Positions 62,201 to 64,000 of a stretch of 64,000 nucleotides of DNA are shown here, piece after piece. The stretch is from Liolophura sinensis. Its lineage: Eukaryota; Mollusca; Polyplacophora; Chitonida; Chitonidae. The position numbers and the translations under genes are program-made. Each line of letters starts with the position of its first letter. The stretch's first letter is position 1. The stretch is taken from positions 10,835,717 to 10,899,716 of the forward strand of contig NC_088305.1 of assembly GCF_032854445.1 (NCBI RefSeq), in the 5' to 3' direction. The notes beneath the pieces were generated by a model, which saw only the letters and a program-made list of their open reading frames with translations, had not been told where the DNA came from and searched no databases.

Positions 62201-62915
62201 AAGGCTGGGATATGGAAACTGTTTCCCAATTCTTTTAGGCAAATATTTTGTTACACAAATCATAATGAGGAAATTCTTGGACATGTGTGCATTCAAAACT
62301 TACCAATGCTGGTAAAGACTGTGGACCATCTCTGTTAAGTCTTGCTAACTCCGGTGCCCATGCATTAGAGTTCCCAGCATACACCTGTTCTCCGTTCGTA
62401 AACATTAATTTTGCACCATTCTGCCCATGAAACCGCCGGGCAAATCCGAAATCCCCTAAAATGGGGCGGAGCCTGTTGTCAAGGAAAATGTTTTCAGCCT
62501 TGATATCACGATGCACCACACCATTGCACACAAGATGGTCTATGGCACTGAGAAGCTGATACAACAACAACAGCAGAAATTTTCCACTCAGACCAAACGG
62601 AGGTTCTGGGTTTTTCATCCGTAAATCCAACATGAATTCTTTCAGGGTCATCGGATACTCCGGCATAACCATGAACGTAGTCCTATTTGCCATATCGAGC
62701 GGCACATCCAATGAAGGAGGAACTAGAAACGGCAACAAATGTCGAAAGCCACGCGTCGAGCCTTCGTAAAAATGACAGATCTGTACGATGTTGTCGTGCG
62801 TGGAGAGATGCAGAGGGATGTCGTACTCTGCTCCGAAATGGTGTGTGAGAAATTTGGGCATGCTCTGTCCGTTACCATGACCACTGGAGGCCATGTCAAT
62901 AAGGTTGATCATCAT
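59057..62915 (-). CDS. PINK1: PINK1-like mitochondrial Ser/Thr kinase, 3' part (three exons)
   Basis: Exons in transcript order: 62915-62304, 60809-60451, 59204-59057, giving about 372 residues, ending TGA at 59057-59059. PINK1 acts at the mitochondrial outer membrane, where it phosphorylates ubiquitin and Parkin in mitophagy. Seen in exon 1 of this set: an opening MMINL (PINK1 has MMWN at this point), YPMTLKEFM, DHLVCNGVVHRDIKAENI with catalytic HRD at residues 135-137, DFG at 155-157 and APE at 187-189, so the key kinase residues visible are intact. The second exon has YQKADAYAVSRMFYSLL and the end of the C-lobe. The third carries a helical tail resembling the PINK1 C-terminal extension. 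The N-terminal targeting segment, Gly loop and VAIK Lys must lie beyond position 64000. A PINK1 paralogue, or another divergent kinase, is the alternative. Confidence 0.78.
59330..59810. repeat. Degenerate tandem array, units near 15-30 bp
   Basis: Words such as gtggtgtgtctgtggtgagc recur irregularly in the last PINK1-like intron. The long minus-strand frame here is the repeat read through. Confidence 0.85.
59818..60075 (+). mobile_element. Family D element, left part
   Basis: cacagagagtaaaaccagag, gtgatagctggcaaatggtc and cagtcagggttttattttaa; within the last PINK1-like intron. Confidence 0.75.
60300..60415 (+). mobile_element. SINE family A, 5'-truncated
   Basis: Body cctcccaccataatgctggt, tail acataaaacaccaatgagat and aataaa repeats, about 36 bp downstream of the PINK1-like C-lobe exon on the other strand. 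Confidence 0.83.
60451..60809 (-). CDS. PINK1: PINK1-like exon, C-lobe
   Basis: 359 nt, phase 0 in, phase 2 out. Acceptor (minus strand) ttgtcctgcag. Encodes ASLEDVYQKADAYAV, then LPSGLVYVLKQLVLDHPGDR with the conserved Arg of the C-lobe. The donor reads AG|gcaagt; the alternative donor CAA|gtttaa would end the exon at 60447. Confidence 0.83.
60846..60970 (+). mobile_element. Family D element end, diverged
   Basis: agagagtaaaaccagagcag followed by a diverged gtgaaatacagcttttgaac, starting 37 bp beyond the PINK1-like C-lobe exon. Confidence 0.7.
61926..62192 (+). mobile_element. SINE family A, best full-length copy
   Basis: A complete example: head gggggcctccgtggataagt with gttagcgcactagtgcg, B-box gagttcaagtccgg, conserved body and tail gcgtaaaacaccaatcaaat. 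Length about 265 bp. Confidence 0.9.
62304..62915 (-). CDS. PINK1: PINK1-like exon with HRD, DFG and APE motifs
   Basis: 612 nt, 204 codons, phase 0 both sides. Acceptor (minus strand) tcacaccacag before ATGATG; donor TTG|gtaagt. Holds the kinase hinge, catalytic loop and activation segment. An upstream splice acceptor rather than a start codon explains the initial Met. Confidence 0.85.
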
Positions 62916-63139
62916 CTGTGGTGTGAGAAAAAAAACATTGGTCAAGAATTCTTTAAAAACAATAAACGATGTTCTCCAACCAGAAATTGGAGACCTGCAT
63001 TCAGTCGCGAATTTCTAATTTCTGTATCAATGTATTTTAGCACTGACGTATCTTGAGTATTTTGAACATATACACCATATGTTGTAATACAAGTTCTTTC
63101 TTTATTTTATGAAGTGCATGTAATGAATGTCAACATACC

Positions 63140-63600
63140 TTCTGCATATACATATATGTGCCTTCAGAATATTGGAATACTGCACGCACATATGCCTTCA
63201 GATTGTTAAAGTAATGCATGCACTCATACCTTCAGCATTTATGTACCTTCAGATTGCTGGAGTAATGCACGCACATGTACCTTCGGGATGTATGTGCCTT
63301 CAGATTGCTGGAGTAATGCACACAAACATACCTTCAGAATGTATGTGCCTTCAGATTGCTGGAGTAATGCACGCACATGTACCTTCGGGATGAATGTGCC
63401 TTCAGATTGCTGGAGTAATGTACGCACACATTCCTTCAGCATGTGCGTTTCTTTAGATTGTTAGAGTAATGCAAGCACACATACCTTCAGCATGTATGTG
63501 CCTTTAGATTGTTATAGTAATGCGTGCACATGTACCTTCAGCATGTTAGAGTAATGCATGCATACGTACCTTCAGGATGTATGTGTCTTCAATATGAAAG
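63140..63600. repeat. Tandem array, unit about 51 bp
   Basis: gattgctggagtaatgcacg at about 63252, 63303, 63354 gives a 51-bp period. Outer copies are diverged. Confidence 0.9.
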
Positions 63601-63780
63601 ACTCCACATGTATGTGTGTCCTTATTCTTAAAATTACATTATACCTTAAAGGAAAAGAGCTCTAAAAATTGAAGTATAGGTATCACTAAATAGACCACTT
63701 AAAACTATGCACAAATATACTTACATTTATTTTTTGAGATTTTCATGAGAAGAGTTAAAGGTGCTCAAACATTTGAATTC

Positions 63781-64000
63781 TAAGGTGGGCTTTATGGACA
63801 ATTCTATCAGAGTCGTCACAGGAAGTTCTTCCCACTCTAATCATGACAATGAATGTTGGAATAACTCTTTTCACCTATGAGTAAAAGATTACTGAAATAT
63901 TGTTCCCAAAAATTCCTTCCTTGGTGAACATCAGGAAAAAAAGGTGATGTGACGTCAGAGTTCCTAGATACCGTCAGTATGGCTCATAAAGCCCACCATA
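63781..64000. mobile_element. Possible inverted-repeat element at window end
   Basis: taaggtgggctttatgga at 63781 matches the reverse of the last bases of the window (ataaagcccaccata). Arms about 17 bp; the element may end at the window edge. Confidence 0.5.

Larger units (their letters stand above)
60810..62303 (-). other. PINK1-like intron between the kinase exons
   Basis: GT-AG on the minus strand. Contains a full-length family A SINE (61926-62192, opposite orientation to the gene), a SINE fragment near 61086-61130 and a family D end at 60846-60960. Confidence 0.8.
62916..64000 (-). other. Upstream PINK1-like intron (partial)
   Basis: Follows the acceptor of the kinase exon to the window edge. 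I see no further exon. It contains the 51-bp array and an inverted-repeat element touching the window end. Confidence 0.65.

Overview
The window is animal nuclear DNA, most likely from a mollusc or another lophotrochozoan. Coding sequence is split into short exons with GT-AG introns. The flanks and introns are AT-rich and full of tRNA-derived SINEs, inverted-repeat elements and minisatellites, and no bacterial operon structure is present. The species is inferred from the general character of the repeats, not from a diagnostic marker.

Two protein-coding genes were found, in tail-to-tail orientation. The first, on the + strand from 1887 to 46706, is a complete 17-exon gene for heparan-alpha-glucosaminide N-acetyltransferase (HGSNAT). 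The exons join without a frame break into 645 codons plus stop. They encode a signal peptide, a glycosylated luminal domain, a first membrane helix, a cytosolic loop and the multi-helix acyltransferase core, including the conserved His region in exon 8. The second, on the - strand from 62915 down to 59057, is the 3' part of a PINK1-like Ser/Thr kinase gene: three exons, about 372 residues, carrying HRD, DFG and APE motifs and a PINK1-type C-terminal tail. Its N-terminal exons lie beyond the window. The two products act in different organelles (lysosomal heparan sulfate breakdown and mitochondrial quality control), and nothing in the sequence shows that they share regulation.

Layout: 1-1886 is 5' flank; 1887-46706 is HGSNAT, with introns of 0.25 to 13.5 kb; 46707-59056 is HGSNAT 3' UTR and convergent intergenic DNA; 59057-62915 is the PINK1-like gene; 62916-64000 is an upstream intron of that gene. 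Non-coding DNA dominates. I count about twenty tandem arrays (units from 2 to 121 bp), about seventeen copies or pieces of one tRNA-derived SINE family (called family A here), two copies of a second (B), three of a third (C), and many ends of an inverted-repeat DNA element (D). Several long open frames in the window are only translations of minisatellites whose unit length is a multiple of three.

The most interesting details are a decayed duplicate of the start of HGSNAT exon 17, a PINK1-like terminal intron that can be spliced as GC-AG or GT-AG to give the same protein, a 104-bp higher-order repeat just downstream of HGSNAT, a 2-kb intronic array carrying a telomere-like hexamer in most units, a 121-bp tandem array seeded by a transposon end, and several perfect-looking hairpin elements. 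I found no clear evidence of a wholly new biological system.
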